A stretch of 64,000 nt of DNA from Limnothrix sp. FACHB-406. Its GTDB lineage: Bacteria; Cyanobacteriota; Cyanobacteriia; CACIAM-69d. The stretch covers positions 20,934-84,933 of the forward strand of contig NZ_JACJSP010000021.1 in NCBI RefSeq assembly GCF_014698235.1, given 5' to 3'. Below are positions 51,148 through 59,303 of the stretch, one piece after another (within the stretch, counting starts at the first letter, position 1; each line of letters starts with the position of its first letter). The notes beneath the pieces are model-generated. The model was given only the letters and a program-made list of their open reading frames with translations. It had not been told where the DNA came from and made no database searches. Made by a program: the position numbers and the translations under genes.

Positions 51148-52242
51148 ATGGACTTTCTGAATCCGCGCTTGGCGGGGCGACGGGTAGGGGTTTTGTTGCA
51201 TGAGGGACTGCGGGGCCCACGGGGCAAAACGGGGCTCGCCTTCTTGCGCTACAGCGCGGCGGAGGTGGTGGCGGTGATCGATCGCGATGCGGCCGGTGCC
51301 AGTCTGGTTGCTTTAACGGGGATCGATCGCCCGGTTCCCGTGGTGGCCAGTGCGCAGGAGGCGATCGCCCTAGGGGTCGATACGTTGCTGATTGGGATTG
51401 CGCCTTCAGGGGGAATTTTGCCGATCGAATGGGAAACGGAACTGAAGGAGGCGCTGCGGGCTGGGGTTTCCCTGGTGAATGGTCTGCATCGTCCCCTCAG
51501 TCAAGCGCCCGATTGGGTGGCTTGCCAACAGCCGGGGCAATGGATTTGGGATGTGCGGGTGGAACCAACGGGCCTGACGATCGGGTCGGGGTTGGCGCGG
51601 TTGCTGCCGGGGGTGCGGGTTTTAACCGTGGGTACAGATATGGCGATCGGGAAGATGTCCACCACCTTGGAGCTGTGCCGAGCAGCCCGCCGCCAGGGCC
51701 GACAAGCGCATTTTGTGGGCACGGGTCAAGCGGGGTTGATGATTGCCGGGCAGGGGGTGGCCCTGGATGCGGTGCGGGTGGATTTTGCGGCGGGGGCGGT
51801 GGAGCGGGCCCTGTTGCAGGCGGCCCAAGACGCGGGGGGCTTAGGTGAGGGGGATCTGTTGGCGATCGAGGGCCAGGGATCGTTGCTGCACCCGGGATCA
51901 ACGGCCACCTTGCCGTTGTTGCGGGGATCGCAGCCCACCCATTTAATTTTGGTGCATCGGGCTGGTCAAGCTCATTTGCGAGATTTGCCCCATTGCCCGA
52001 TTCCGCCATTACCGGACGTGGTGGCCCTTTACGAAGCGGTGGCACGAGCAGCCGGAACCTATGCAGCAGCGCCTGTAGCAGCGATCGCCCTAAACACGGC
52101 TCACCTGTCGGATGCGGAAGCAAGGGCCGAGTGCGATCGGGTGGCGGCCTTGACCGATCGCCCCTGTGCGGATCCGGTGCGTTACGGGGCAGAATTACTG
52201 CTGGCTTCGATGGGTGTTGATTCGTTCAATCAGCAAACTTGA
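51148..52242 (+). CDS. DUF1611 family P-loop protein
   Basis: This 364-residue protein belongs to the DUF1611 family. It has an N-terminal Rossmann-like domain (about 10-130; VVAVIDRDAAGASLVALTGI) and a C-terminal P-loop domain beginning VLTVGTDMAIGKMSTTLEL (about 165). Some family members (DgcN) have been described as D-glutamate N-acetyltransferases working with an epimerase-like partner; whether this one has that activity is not known. Such genes often lie beside an Ala/Glu epimerase gene, but here none is present. The stop is followed 54 bases later by the end of a convergent acyltransferase gene. Confidence 0.85.
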   Translation: MDFLNPRLAGRRVGVLLHEGLRGPRGKTGLAFLRYSAAEVVAVIDRDAAGASLVALTGIDRPVPVVASAQEAIALGVDTLLIGIAPSGGILPIEWETELKEALRAGVSLVNGLHRPLSQAPDWVACQQPGQWIWDVRVEPTGLTIGSGLARLLPGVRVLTVGTDMAIGKMSTTLELCRAARRQGRQAHFVGTGQAGLMIAGQGVALDAVRVDFAAGAVERALLQAAQDAGGLGEGDLLAIEGQGSLLHPGSTATLPLLRGSQPTHLILVHRAGQAHLRDLPHCPIPPLPDVVALYEAVARAAGTYAAAPVAAIALNTAHLSDAEARAECDRVAALTDRPCADPVRYGAELLLASMGVDSFNQQT

Positions 52243-52296
52243 TCTGCTGGGTGATTGGGTATCGATTGATATTGATTAATCTCAATTAATCAGTGC

Positions 52297-52962
52297 CTAT
52301 TGGGATGGAACTGTGGAGGATGACTGGTCCCGATCGAGCGATCGCGCTCGCTGAGGCTTGCAAGGATTTCCCCAAGCGATTGATCGAGCGGGAATATTCA
52401 TCAGCACTGTGCTTCTTGCGCCGATGATGCTGTTTGCGCCAATGCTCACGCCGGGAGCCACAAAACAGTCCGTTGCGACCCAAGTGCCATTACCAATCAC
52501 CACCGGTTCCACCAACAACCCAAAGGCGCGATCTCGAATGTCATGACTGCCGGTGCAAAGATAACTGCCTTGGGAAATGATGCAGTGGGAACCCACTTCA
52601 ATGCGATCGAGACTGTAGAACGTGACCTGATCGCCAACCCAAGACCAATCACCAATTTTTACTTTCCAAGGATAGGTAAATCGAGCGCTCGATCGAATCA
52701 CCACACGCTTACCAATCTTTGCCCCAAAACAACGCAATAACCAACAGCGAAACCCATTGGCCGGGTGGGGAGAGAGGGGAAACAAAGTACCTTGAATGAA
52801 CCACCACAACAAAATAAACCAGCCGGGCCGCCCCCGATCGAACCAAGATTGATCATAGCGACTGAGATCAAACCAAGCTGGCTCATCGGTCACCACAGGA
52901 TTTACCCGATCGTGGTGGGCATAGGATTGGGTTGCCCGCTCAAAATTATGGGGCACAGTCAT
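52297..52962 (-). CDS. WcaF-like hexapeptide acyltransferase
   Basis: This 221-residue left-handed beta-helix acyltransferase resembles WcaF and related acetyltransferases that decorate exopolysaccharides. The hexapeptide repeats appear from IGKRVVIRSSARFTYPWKVK to VSIGANSIIGARSTVLMNIP, with the catalytic His in the CTGSHDIRDRAF segment. The N-terminus (FDLSRYDQSWFDRGRPGWFI) is typical of the subgroup annotated as colanic acid acetyltransferases. It lies ten bases after the preceding glycosyltransferase gene, the last gene of the four-gene cluster. Confidence 0.9.
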   Translation of the reverse strand: MTVPHNFERATQSYAHHDRVNPVVTDEPAWFDLSRYDQSWFDRGRPGWFILLWWFIQGTLFPLSPHPANGFRCWLLRCFGAKIGKRVVIRSSARFTYPWKVKIGDWSWVGDQVTFYSLDRIEVGSHCIISQGSYLCTGSHDIRDRAFGLLVEPVVIGNGTWVATDCFVAPGVSIGANSIIGARSTVLMNIPARSIAWGNPCKPQRARSLDRDQSSSTVPSQ

Positions 52963-52972
52963 AGGCGATGCC

Positions 52973-53938
52973 TCAGGAATGGATTGACGACGAAGCCGAT
53001 CGGGGACTGGATTTGGGTTTTTGCTGTTGGTTTAACTGCCCGCCCGACTTGCGCAATTCATAGAGCTTAACCCCAATTTGAAACTCATACTGACTCAGCA
53101 ACCGGCCATACACATAACCGGGATAACCATCCAAAAATCCCAACCGAATAATATAAAACAGCACAAATCGAATGAAGGGTTTCATGGGCAACCGTACCCA
53201 CAGCCGCTTCAGGGCCCGCTTCCGTTCCACGGCATTTCCAAACAGATTGCCCTTCAAGGTTCCGTCTTTGCCGCGCCCTTCTAATAGGTTTAAATAGACC
53301 TGGGCTTCCCAATTGGAATAGCGATTGTGGCGAGCTAGCCATTGGTAAATATCCCGGAAGTCAATATGCAGCATGTCTTCCTTGAGATAGCCCACTTGGC
53401 CATGGCTTGGGTTGATCAAAACATGCTCATGAACCTCGTTGTCTCCCGTGTTGCGAATTTCTTCGGTTCCCAGGTTTTCGTAGCGCCCCGATTGATGCTT
53501 AAACAGTCGCAGATTCCAATCGGGATATTTACCCCCATAGCGAATCCATTTCCCTAGGAAAAAGACGCGGCGGTTGAGATAGTAGCCTGCAAAACCGGGA
53601 CGGGCGATCGCCTCAGCAATTTCGTCCCATAGCTCCGGGGTAATTCGCTCATCACAATCCACAATCAAAACCCATTCATTCCGAAAGGGCAGATTTTCCA
53701 GCGACCAATTTTTCTTTTTGGGCCAACGACCGTTGAACTGAAATTGCACGATGGTTGCGCCGTAGCTTTCGCAAATCTCAACGCTGCGATCGTCGCTTTG
53801 GGAATCCACCACAAAAATTTCGTCGGCCCGAGCCACGCTTTCGAGACAGGCGGGCAGGTTGGCCTCTTCGTTTTTGGCCGGAATGAGCACGGAAACGGGA
53901 ACCGTGTTGCTGGTGATTTGTTGCGGATGAATGGTCAT
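52973..53938 (-). CDS. Family 2 glycosyltransferase (WcaA-like)
   Basis: This 321-residue GT2 glycosyltransferase has a GT-A fold with VSVLIPAKNEEANLPACLES, VDSQSDDRS and a DCDER metal-binding variant of DxD. The region RVFFLGKWIRYGGKYPDWNL is typical of enzymes annotated as LPS or colanic acid glucosyltransferases. One amphipathic or hydrophobic segment (FIRFVLFYIIRLGFLDG) near residue 260 may hold it at the membrane. It probably adds a sugar to a lipid-linked oligosaccharide. It is co-directional with the acyltransferase (10 bases) and lies 127 bases after the upstream glycosyltransferase gene. Confidence 0.92.
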   Translation of the reverse strand: MTIHPQQITSNTVPVSVLIPAKNEEANLPACLESVARADEIFVVDSQSDDRSVEICESYGATIVQFQFNGRWPKKKNWSLENLPFRNEWVLIVDCDERITPELWDEIAEAIARPGFAGYYLNRRVFFLGKWIRYGGKYPDWNLRLFKHQSGRYENLGTEEIRNTGDNEVHEHVLINPSHGQVGYLKEDMLHIDFRDIYQWLARHNRYSNWEAQVYLNLLEGRGKDGTLKGNLFGNAVERKRALKRLWVRLPMKPFIRFVLFYIIRLGFLDGYPGYVYGRLLSQYEFQIGVKLYELRKSGGQLNQQQKPKSSPRSASSSIHS

Positions 53939-54065
53939 GCTGAAGGGGGGTGAGACAGCAGCGGATGGCGGAGACAGGGGGAATTTAGCGAAAAACGAAG
54001 CCGAATCGAGCGAATTTTAGGAGTGATTGGGAACGGGAACATCGACGATGATCACGGGGCCAAGC

Positions 54066-55163
54066 CTATAATGCCTGACGACCCATGAGGGTGCGAAGAA
54101 TGGCCCACAGGTAGCCCAACTGACCATAGGCATAGACCAGGTTGTCGAAACGAATGGCAGGATCCCGCCAGTGGCGGAGGGCTTTCCAGAGGCCCCGCAG
54201 GAACCGATCGCCCGCCAAGCCAAACTGACGCAAACCCGCCCGCCCGGCCAGTTGTTCGCGATAGCACTCGCTGATTCCTTGCCACCAGGCGCGATTTAAA
54301 AACCACCGGGGACTCAATCGCTCTGGGGCAACGTTGTGGGCGGCGTGGGCGGCGGGAATGTAGCCCACTTGCCAGTTCAGCTCGATCGCCCGTTCGGTCA
54401 TCATTAGTTCTTCGTTCGACAGCAGTTTTTTCCCCACGCGCCCTAGGCTGGGGTCAAAACCGCCCACCCGATCGAGAAAAGACCGACGAATTGCATAATT
54501 CAAGCCGCGCGGTGTTTGTCCCGGATTGTGAATGATGATCGGCTGGTCGCCCAAATCATAGGCTCCCAAGGGTTCAGTCATGCCATCGGAAAGCCAGCGC
54601 GGGCGCGATCGCCCCGGGGGCCACAGCAGGGTAACGCGCCCCCCGGCAATGGCCAGGCGATCGTTTTGGGCAAATGCTTCGTAGAGCATCCGCAACCATT
54701 GGGGGCTGGCCTCTGCGTCGTCGTCCAAATAGGCGAGCAAATGACTGCGGGCGGCTTTGGCTCCGGCATTGCGGGCCACAGACAAGCCTGTGATCGATTC
54801 GTAAACGTAGCGCAAGCGGGGGTGAATCAGGCGTGCTTCCACCACTTCCCGCGTGCGATCGGTGGAAGCATTGTCCACCACCACAATTTCGTAGGGGAGC
54901 GTTGCACCGCAATCTTGGCTCAGCAGACTATCGATCGCCCCGCCCAGATATTCCGCTCGATTGTGGGTGCAAATGATCGCAGAAATTAAGGGTTCCCGCG
55001 CGTTGGTTTCTGGGCCTGGGAACTCGGAAGTTTGGGCGTTTGGAGTGGGTGAGTCTGGTGTTGCTGAGTTTGGAGTTTGGCTGGCTGGAGTTTGGTTAGC
55101 TGGAGTTGGAGTTTCTGAAGCTGGCGACTCAGTGGGGAGAGGTTCCGGGGATAAAGCGCCCAT
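54066..55163 (-). CDS. Family 2 glycosyltransferase with repetitive N-terminus
   Basis: This 365-residue GT2 enzyme has the catalytic domain from about residue 58 (LISAIICTHNRAEYLGGAID; VVVDNASTDRTRE; AYLDDDAEASPQW for the metal site) and a C-terminal segment (LNRAWWQGISECYREQLAG) found in bacterial polysaccharide transferases. The first 55 residues are low-complexity, built from TP/SP/QTP units (PTPANQTPASQTPNSATP), encoded by imperfect DNA repeats (GGAGTTTGG-like). That N-terminus is probably disordered and may vary between strains. The next in-frame Met is inside the enzyme, so the start at 55163 is kept. Confidence 0.88.
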   Translation of the reverse strand: MGALSPEPLPTESPASETPTPANQTPASQTPNSATPDSPTPNAQTSEFPGPETNAREPLISAIICTHNRAEYLGGAIDSLLSQDCGATLPYEIVVVDNASTDRTREVVEARLIHPRLRYVYESITGLSVARNAGAKAARSHLLAYLDDDAEASPQWLRMLYEAFAQNDRLAIAGGRVTLLWPPGRSRPRWLSDGMTEPLGAYDLGDQPIIIHNPGQTPRGLNYAIRRSFLDRVGGFDPSLGRVGKKLLSNEELMMTERAIELNWQVGYIPAAHAAHNVAPERLSPRWFLNRAWWQGISECYREQLAGRAGLRQFGLAGDRFLRGLWKALRHWRDPAIRFDNLVYAYGQLGYLWAILRTLMGRQAL

Positions 55164-55362
55164 AGCACAACATTGGGGAATCGAAAGATTGGGAAAATCG
55201 AGGGCTTGAAGATCGAAAAATTGGGCGAATCCAGGGTTCAGAGATTTCGGAGATTTAGGAATTGGGCGATCGAAATGGGGCGATCAGGCGATCAAGAGAT
55301 TGCGAGATTGAGAATGGGGCGATCGAAAATTGCGAGATTGAGAATTCGAGGTTTCCCTGAAC
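55164..55362. repeat. Repetitive spacer between glycosyltransferase genes
   Basis: This 199-base spacer is built from GATTG, GATCG and AAATTG variants. The clearest copy is ATTGCGAGATTGAGAAT at 55299-55315 and 55329-55345 (period 30). Together with the adjacent repetitive gene start, it forms a slippage-prone block. Confidence 0.7.
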
Positions 55363-56568
55363 CTAGGGTTTGCGAGGGCCGCGTTGTGGACTGCGGTTCA
55401 GGAGCTGGTGCAGGCGATCGCGAAAGGCATCCACCCCAAACAGGCCAAGGGCCTCTTGCCGCAGCCATGCCCCATCACAACGGCGATCGCCCCTGGTCGT
55501 CAAGGCAGCAATGGCGGCGCGGGCCACGGCCTCCGAATCCCGGTGGGGAACCCGCCACCCTAATCGACCATCCTGCAAGGGGTCGGCGGAACCGTCGTCA
55601 TCGCCGGAAATGACCGGTACGCCCGTGGCCATGGCTTCCAGATAAGCAATGCCAAATCCCTCTTGGGAGGGCATGACGTAGAGGTCGGCGGCTCGGTAAA
55701 AGTCCGGCAGGGCCTCCGTGGGCACAAAACCCGCAAACACGACCCGATCGCCCACGCCCATCTCGCAGGCCAGGGCTTCTAATCGCGGGCGATCTTCGCC
55801 GCGACCAATCACCAGATATTTCACGTTGGGCACGGCTCGGGCAATCAGTGGCAGGGCCCGAATGGTCACATCCACCCCTTTGTAGCGATCGCCCGGCCAG
55901 AGCCGCGCCACGGTCATCAGCACTTTGCAATCGGCTAGGCCATACTGCGTCAACAGTTCTGGCGGTTTGGGCCCCGGCCGAAACACCGTGCCATCCACCG
56001 GACAGGGCATCAGATCCACCCGATCGGGATTGAGCTGGTTGGCCTGACTGGCGCGATCGCGGGAATAGCGACTAACAATCCAAAGGGCATCGGCCCGCTG
56101 CAAGGCCCGGCGAGCCGGAGGCGAGAGGGGATCCCAAACTTCCTTGCCGTGGGTCAGCACGGTGTAGGGAATGCGCCGAATCTGGCAAATCCAGGCGATC
56201 GCCTGAACAAGGTTGATGTGGCCACAAAACACTTGGCGCGGTGGCGCAATCCACAGATTCCAGGCCAGGCTGGCCAGCATTTGCAACCGCCCGATCGCCC
56301 GGGACTTGGCCCCACCAAAACAGTTAAATTCCAAACGCCCTTCCCCGATCGGGGGTTTAGCCATGGGGCGATCGCGCAAAATCCAGGCCCGGCCGCGGCG
56401 GTTCGGTTCCGCCACACAGGCGTAGGCCGTCAACAAATTTTGGTTATAGGTTTGGATGCCGCCCTCGTTGTCGAACACCTCAAGGAAAACGAATGCATCC
56501 CACTGACTGCCCCGCGCCGATCGAGACCGTGGCTTAGCCGAAATGGGTTTTGATGGAACGTGCTGCAT
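55363..56568 (-). CDS. Family 4 glycosyltransferase
   Basis: This 401-residue GT4 (GT-B fold) glycosyltransferase has an N-terminal acceptor domain (FVFLEVFDNEGGIQTYNQNL) and a C-terminal nucleotide-sugar domain (VLMTVARLWPGDRYKGVDVT, VIGRGEDRPRLEAL, MPSQEGFGIAYLEAMATGVP with the EX7E motif). The first 20 residues are basic and probably disordered. It is the first gene of a four-gene minus-strand group with two GT2 enzymes and an acyltransferase, which together indicate surface polysaccharide or sheath synthesis. Flippase and polymerase genes are not in the window. Confidence 0.93.
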   Translation of the reverse strand: MQHVPSKPISAKPRSRSARGSQWDAFVFLEVFDNEGGIQTYNQNLLTAYACVAEPNRRGRAWILRDRPMAKPPIGEGRLEFNCFGGAKSRAIGRLQMLASLAWNLWIAPPRQVFCGHINLVQAIAWICQIRRIPYTVLTHGKEVWDPLSPPARRALQRADALWIVSRYSRDRASQANQLNPDRVDLMPCPVDGTVFRPGPKPPELLTQYGLADCKVLMTVARLWPGDRYKGVDVTIRALPLIARAVPNVKYLVIGRGEDRPRLEALACEMGVGDRVVFAGFVPTEALPDFYRAADLYVMPSQEGFGIAYLEAMATGVPVISGDDDGSADPLQDGRLGWRVPHRDSEAVARAAIAALTTRGDRRCDGAWLRQEALGLFGVDAFRDRLHQLLNRSPQRGPRKP

Positions 56569-56694
56569 GACGAATCAACCACCCAGAATCCTACTCACGA
56601 CTCGATCGCTCAATGGCATAGCTAATGCAGAACTCAATGAATGCATGGCCCCACAGTGCATGGCTTGAAAAGGCATGACCCCACAATAGTTGGT

Positions 56695-56778
56695 CATATT
56701 GAGTGACCACATAATGTGTGACCGTGACTCCAGTAATGTGCGACTCAAATTATGCGCGACCCAAATTATGCGCGACAC
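56695..56778. repeat. Degenerate 16-base tandem repeat array
   Basis: CAGTAATGTGCGACTC, AAATTATGCGCGACCC and AAATTATGCGCGACAC are consecutive 16-base units (56731-56778). More diverged copies (CATATTGAGTGACCAC, ATAATGTGTGACC) precede them from 56695. Confidence 0.7.
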
Positions 56779-56838
56779 AACCTAGTGGCGCGGCTGCCTT
56801 AATTTCTTGGGTCAAAGTTGCGGAGCCAGTCGCGGTAA

Positions 56839-56858
56839 CAAGGGGCTTAAGCCCCTTG
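56839..56858. repeat. 20-base perfect palindrome, copy 2
   Basis: CAAGGGGCTTAAGCCCCTTG is identical on both strands. It matches the palindrome at 41627-41646 except for a T/A pair replaced by a C/G pair on both arms. Confidence 0.85.
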
Positions 56859-57297
56859 CTGCCTAACGATCTGGTGACGGTAACAGTCATTTGATTTGAC
56901 CTATCAAAATAAGCTTGGCACGCTACTAGGGTGTGGCCCAAATGGCGCACGATTGAGCATGTGATCATGCATGACTAAGCGACGGAACTGGATGATTAGC
57001 CCCGGTCACTGAACCTGTTAACGGTAGTCTGCATTTCCAATGTCTCCGATTCCGCTCGGGACTGCCACTGCTGGTGGTGTTGTTTGTGGTTCTGTGGGCC
57101 TGTGCTAGGGAAATTGAATCGGGATTGCACCTGAATGAATCTGCCGATCTCAACTGTCCCCTATCAATTTACCCAGGGTTTTTCCGTGGGAATCCGGTTA
57201 ATTTGCATACCTATACGCAGGCCCGTAACCCAAGGCTGGGCGGTTGCCCGATTCTGAGGCGATGCTTGAACGGGCCTGACCAAGACGACTTAAATAA

Positions 57298-59232
57298 TCA
57301 GAATCGAAATGTGGTGCGGATAGTTCCCACCACGATCGCCCCGCGATCGGCCTCATGTTCCGCTTGGGTGACCACGAAAACACCGGGGGTGATGGAAATT
57401 CGATCGCCCACCTTAAACCGATAGAAGGTTTCCAGGTGCATTCCCTGGCCCGAATCATCTTCCACATCGCCCGTGCCTTTCACCAAGCGCAGGGGCTGAC
57501 CCACCAAAAAGGCCCAAAGATCGCCCTCGCGGCCAAAGGGATCTGACCAGGCTAAGGACACCGCATAGGTGTTGGACAAGGCCGTGGCTTCCCGATCAAT
57601 GTAATTGGTCCAAACCCAGCCTCCCCAGGCCGCCAGGGTGAGAGCTTCCGAGAGCCGCCATTGCAATGTGCCGCTGAGGCCGTGGATTTGGGCCGGGGAA
57701 TCGAGCTTGCCGGACAGGTCGGCGTTGAGGCTGCCGGTGAAGGTGTTGAGATAGCCCCGATCGTCGTAGGCGTTGATGTAGGCGATGCCCGTGAGCAAGG
57801 TGGCCGCCGGTTTGGTCAGCAGTTGCACTCCCCAAGCGCTGCGATCGCTCCCAAAGATGCCCTGATCCGATCGAGCGCTGTTGCCTGCGCCGTAGGCAAA
57901 TTGCAGCCGCCCCCGCTCCCATAGCAGCCAATCTGCCCCCACACCCCCATCCAGGGCCGCCAGCTTAAACAGGGGGCTGCCTTCCGCGAACCGAGAAATG
58001 GCCCCGCGGCCGGTGTCAAAAAAGGGCGAGTTGGCCGTGAGGACGCTGCTGAGGTCAAAGCCGACGGGCCGCAGGGTCAAAACCACCCGATCGCCCCAGG
58101 CCGCAAATCGATAATCCAACAGGTCTAACTGGATGTTGTTGTCCAAATCCGTTTGGAACGAAAGGCGGGCCATATCCGTGCCCAAGGATTGGCGACTGGC
58201 ATAGCCGTTGTTGCCCAGGTTGCCCGTGGCCAGTTGCAGCCGCAGCCGATCCTTCCCCGTGAAGGAGGTGACAAATTGCAAGCGGGTCAAGTGGGCAAAG
58301 GTGGCGGGATTTTCGTTATCACCGGGCGGATTGTCGCCCGCGGCCGCCGACAGACCAAAAATCGTTTCGCCCCCCATCAACAGGGTGGGGCTAAAGCGCT
58401 GACTTTCCAGGCGGGTGGTGGTGGCTTCCAGGCGGTTGACTCGTCCCGTGAGCTGCTCCAGTTCCGATCGAAATTCCGTTTGCAGGCTGCTCAGGGCGGC
58501 CAGGTCGTCCCGTTGCACTGCGGCATCGGTGGCTCGATCGAGCTGGGTTTGAATCGCCTCTAAGCAAGCGGCTAAACCAGCGGCAAACTCAAACCGGCCC
58601 AGGGGCCGATCGCCTCGAAACAGTCCATCGGGATAGCCCGCCAAACAGCCGTAGCGCTCCACCAGGGATTGCAGGGCCTGGAATGCCCAATCGGTGGGTT
58701 GCACATCGCTGAGGGCAGAAACGGAGGTGACCTGGGCTTGGGCGGGGATCTCGGCTTCGGGGGCGCTCAGCTCAGTTCCCACAGGTTCGATCGGTTCCAG
58801 GGTTTGGGCCGCAACTCCGCTGGCTCCCGCCACCAGTCCCACCAGCACTCCCAAGGCTCCCAATAGGGATGATCCCAAGGCCGATCCCACCATGGCCCTG
58901 AACAGGAATCCAGTAACCCACCGGTTCCCGTCTGCCCGTTGCGATCGCCCTGAAGAGGTGATGGCCCCGATCAAGTGTTCATGCACTGGGTGTTCATGCA
59001 CTGGGTGTTCATGCCTTGATGGATGCCCTGATTGATGCCTTGATGGATGCCCTAATGGGTGCATGTTGGGCTGCGGAATGGCCGTCGCCGCCTTGGTTTC
59101 CGCTTCTGAATCTGTTTCTGCTGCTAACGCTGCTGCTGCCGTCATCCTGCCCAGACTCCCTTTACACACCACAGGCAGATCGCCCCTGCTGCAATCCCTA
59201 ATCAACCGTTGATTAACCCCAGGGGCTTTCAC
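57298..59232 (-). CDS. OprB-type outer-membrane porin with SLH domain
   Basis: This is an outer-membrane porin of the cyanobacterial SLH/OprB type, which forms channels for small solutes and inorganic ions. It has a signal sequence (GSSLLGALGVLVGLVAGASG then VAAQ), an SLH domain binding the peptidoglycan (DVQPTDWAFQALQSLVERYG), a coiled-coil (TEFRSELEQLTGRVNRLEAT) and a C-terminal beta barrel ending in FRF. The frame begins with a GTG at 59232, but the signal sequence starts only near residue 105; the region before it includes His-rich repeats (HPVHEHPVHEH). A downstream start such as the ATG at 59145 or later is possible, and I cannot decide. Confidence 0.88.
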   Translation of the reverse strand: MKAPGVNQRLIRDCSRGDLPVVCKGSLGRMTAAAALAAETDSEAETKAATAIPQPNMHPLGHPSRHQSGHPSRHEHPVHEHPVHEHLIGAITSSGRSQRADGNRWVTGFLFRAMVGSALGSSLLGALGVLVGLVAGASGVAAQTLEPIEPVGTELSAPEAEIPAQAQVTSVSALSDVQPTDWAFQALQSLVERYGCLAGYPDGLFRGDRPLGRFEFAAGLAACLEAIQTQLDRATDAAVQRDDLAALSSLQTEFRSELEQLTGRVNRLEATTTRLESQRFSPTLLMGGETIFGLSAAAGDNPPGDNENPATFAHLTRLQFVTSFTGKDRLRLQLATGNLGNNGYASRQSLGTDMARLSFQTDLDNNIQLDLLDYRFAAWGDRVVLTLRPVGFDLSSVLTANSPFFDTGRGAISRFAEGSPLFKLAALDGGVGADWLLWERGRLQFAYGAGNSARSDQGIFGSDRSAWGVQLLTKPAATLLTGIAYINAYDDRGYLNTFTGSLNADLSGKLDSPAQIHGLSGTLQWRLSEALTLAAWGGWVWTNYIDREATALSNTYAVSLAWSDPFGREGDLWAFLVGQPLRLVKGTGDVEDDSGQGMHLETFYRFKVGDRISITPGVFVVTQAEHEADRGAIVVGTIRTTFRF

Positions 59233-59303
59233 TCGGGTATGGATTTCGGATCGAAACTATCACAGGCCCATTCCTTCAGGACGATTTCGCGCGGAAGTTG
59301 AGC

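Larger units (their letters stand above)
56569..57297. other. Gene-free, repeat-rich spacer
   Basis: These 729 bases between the GT4 gene and the porin gene contain no credible gene; the plus-strand frame at 57074-57424 overlaps the porin end and lacks protein-like composition. Repeats related to TAATGYGYGACYC lie at 56695-56778, imperfect GCATGGCCCCACA motifs near 56643-56680, and a 20-base palindrome at 56839-56858. Confidence 0.6.

Noticed and set aside
57074..57424. 116-residue plus-strand frame at the end of the porin gene
   Set aside because: It overlaps the conserved beta-barrel C-terminus of the porin on the other strand and has no domain-like sequence after its first hydrophobic residues.
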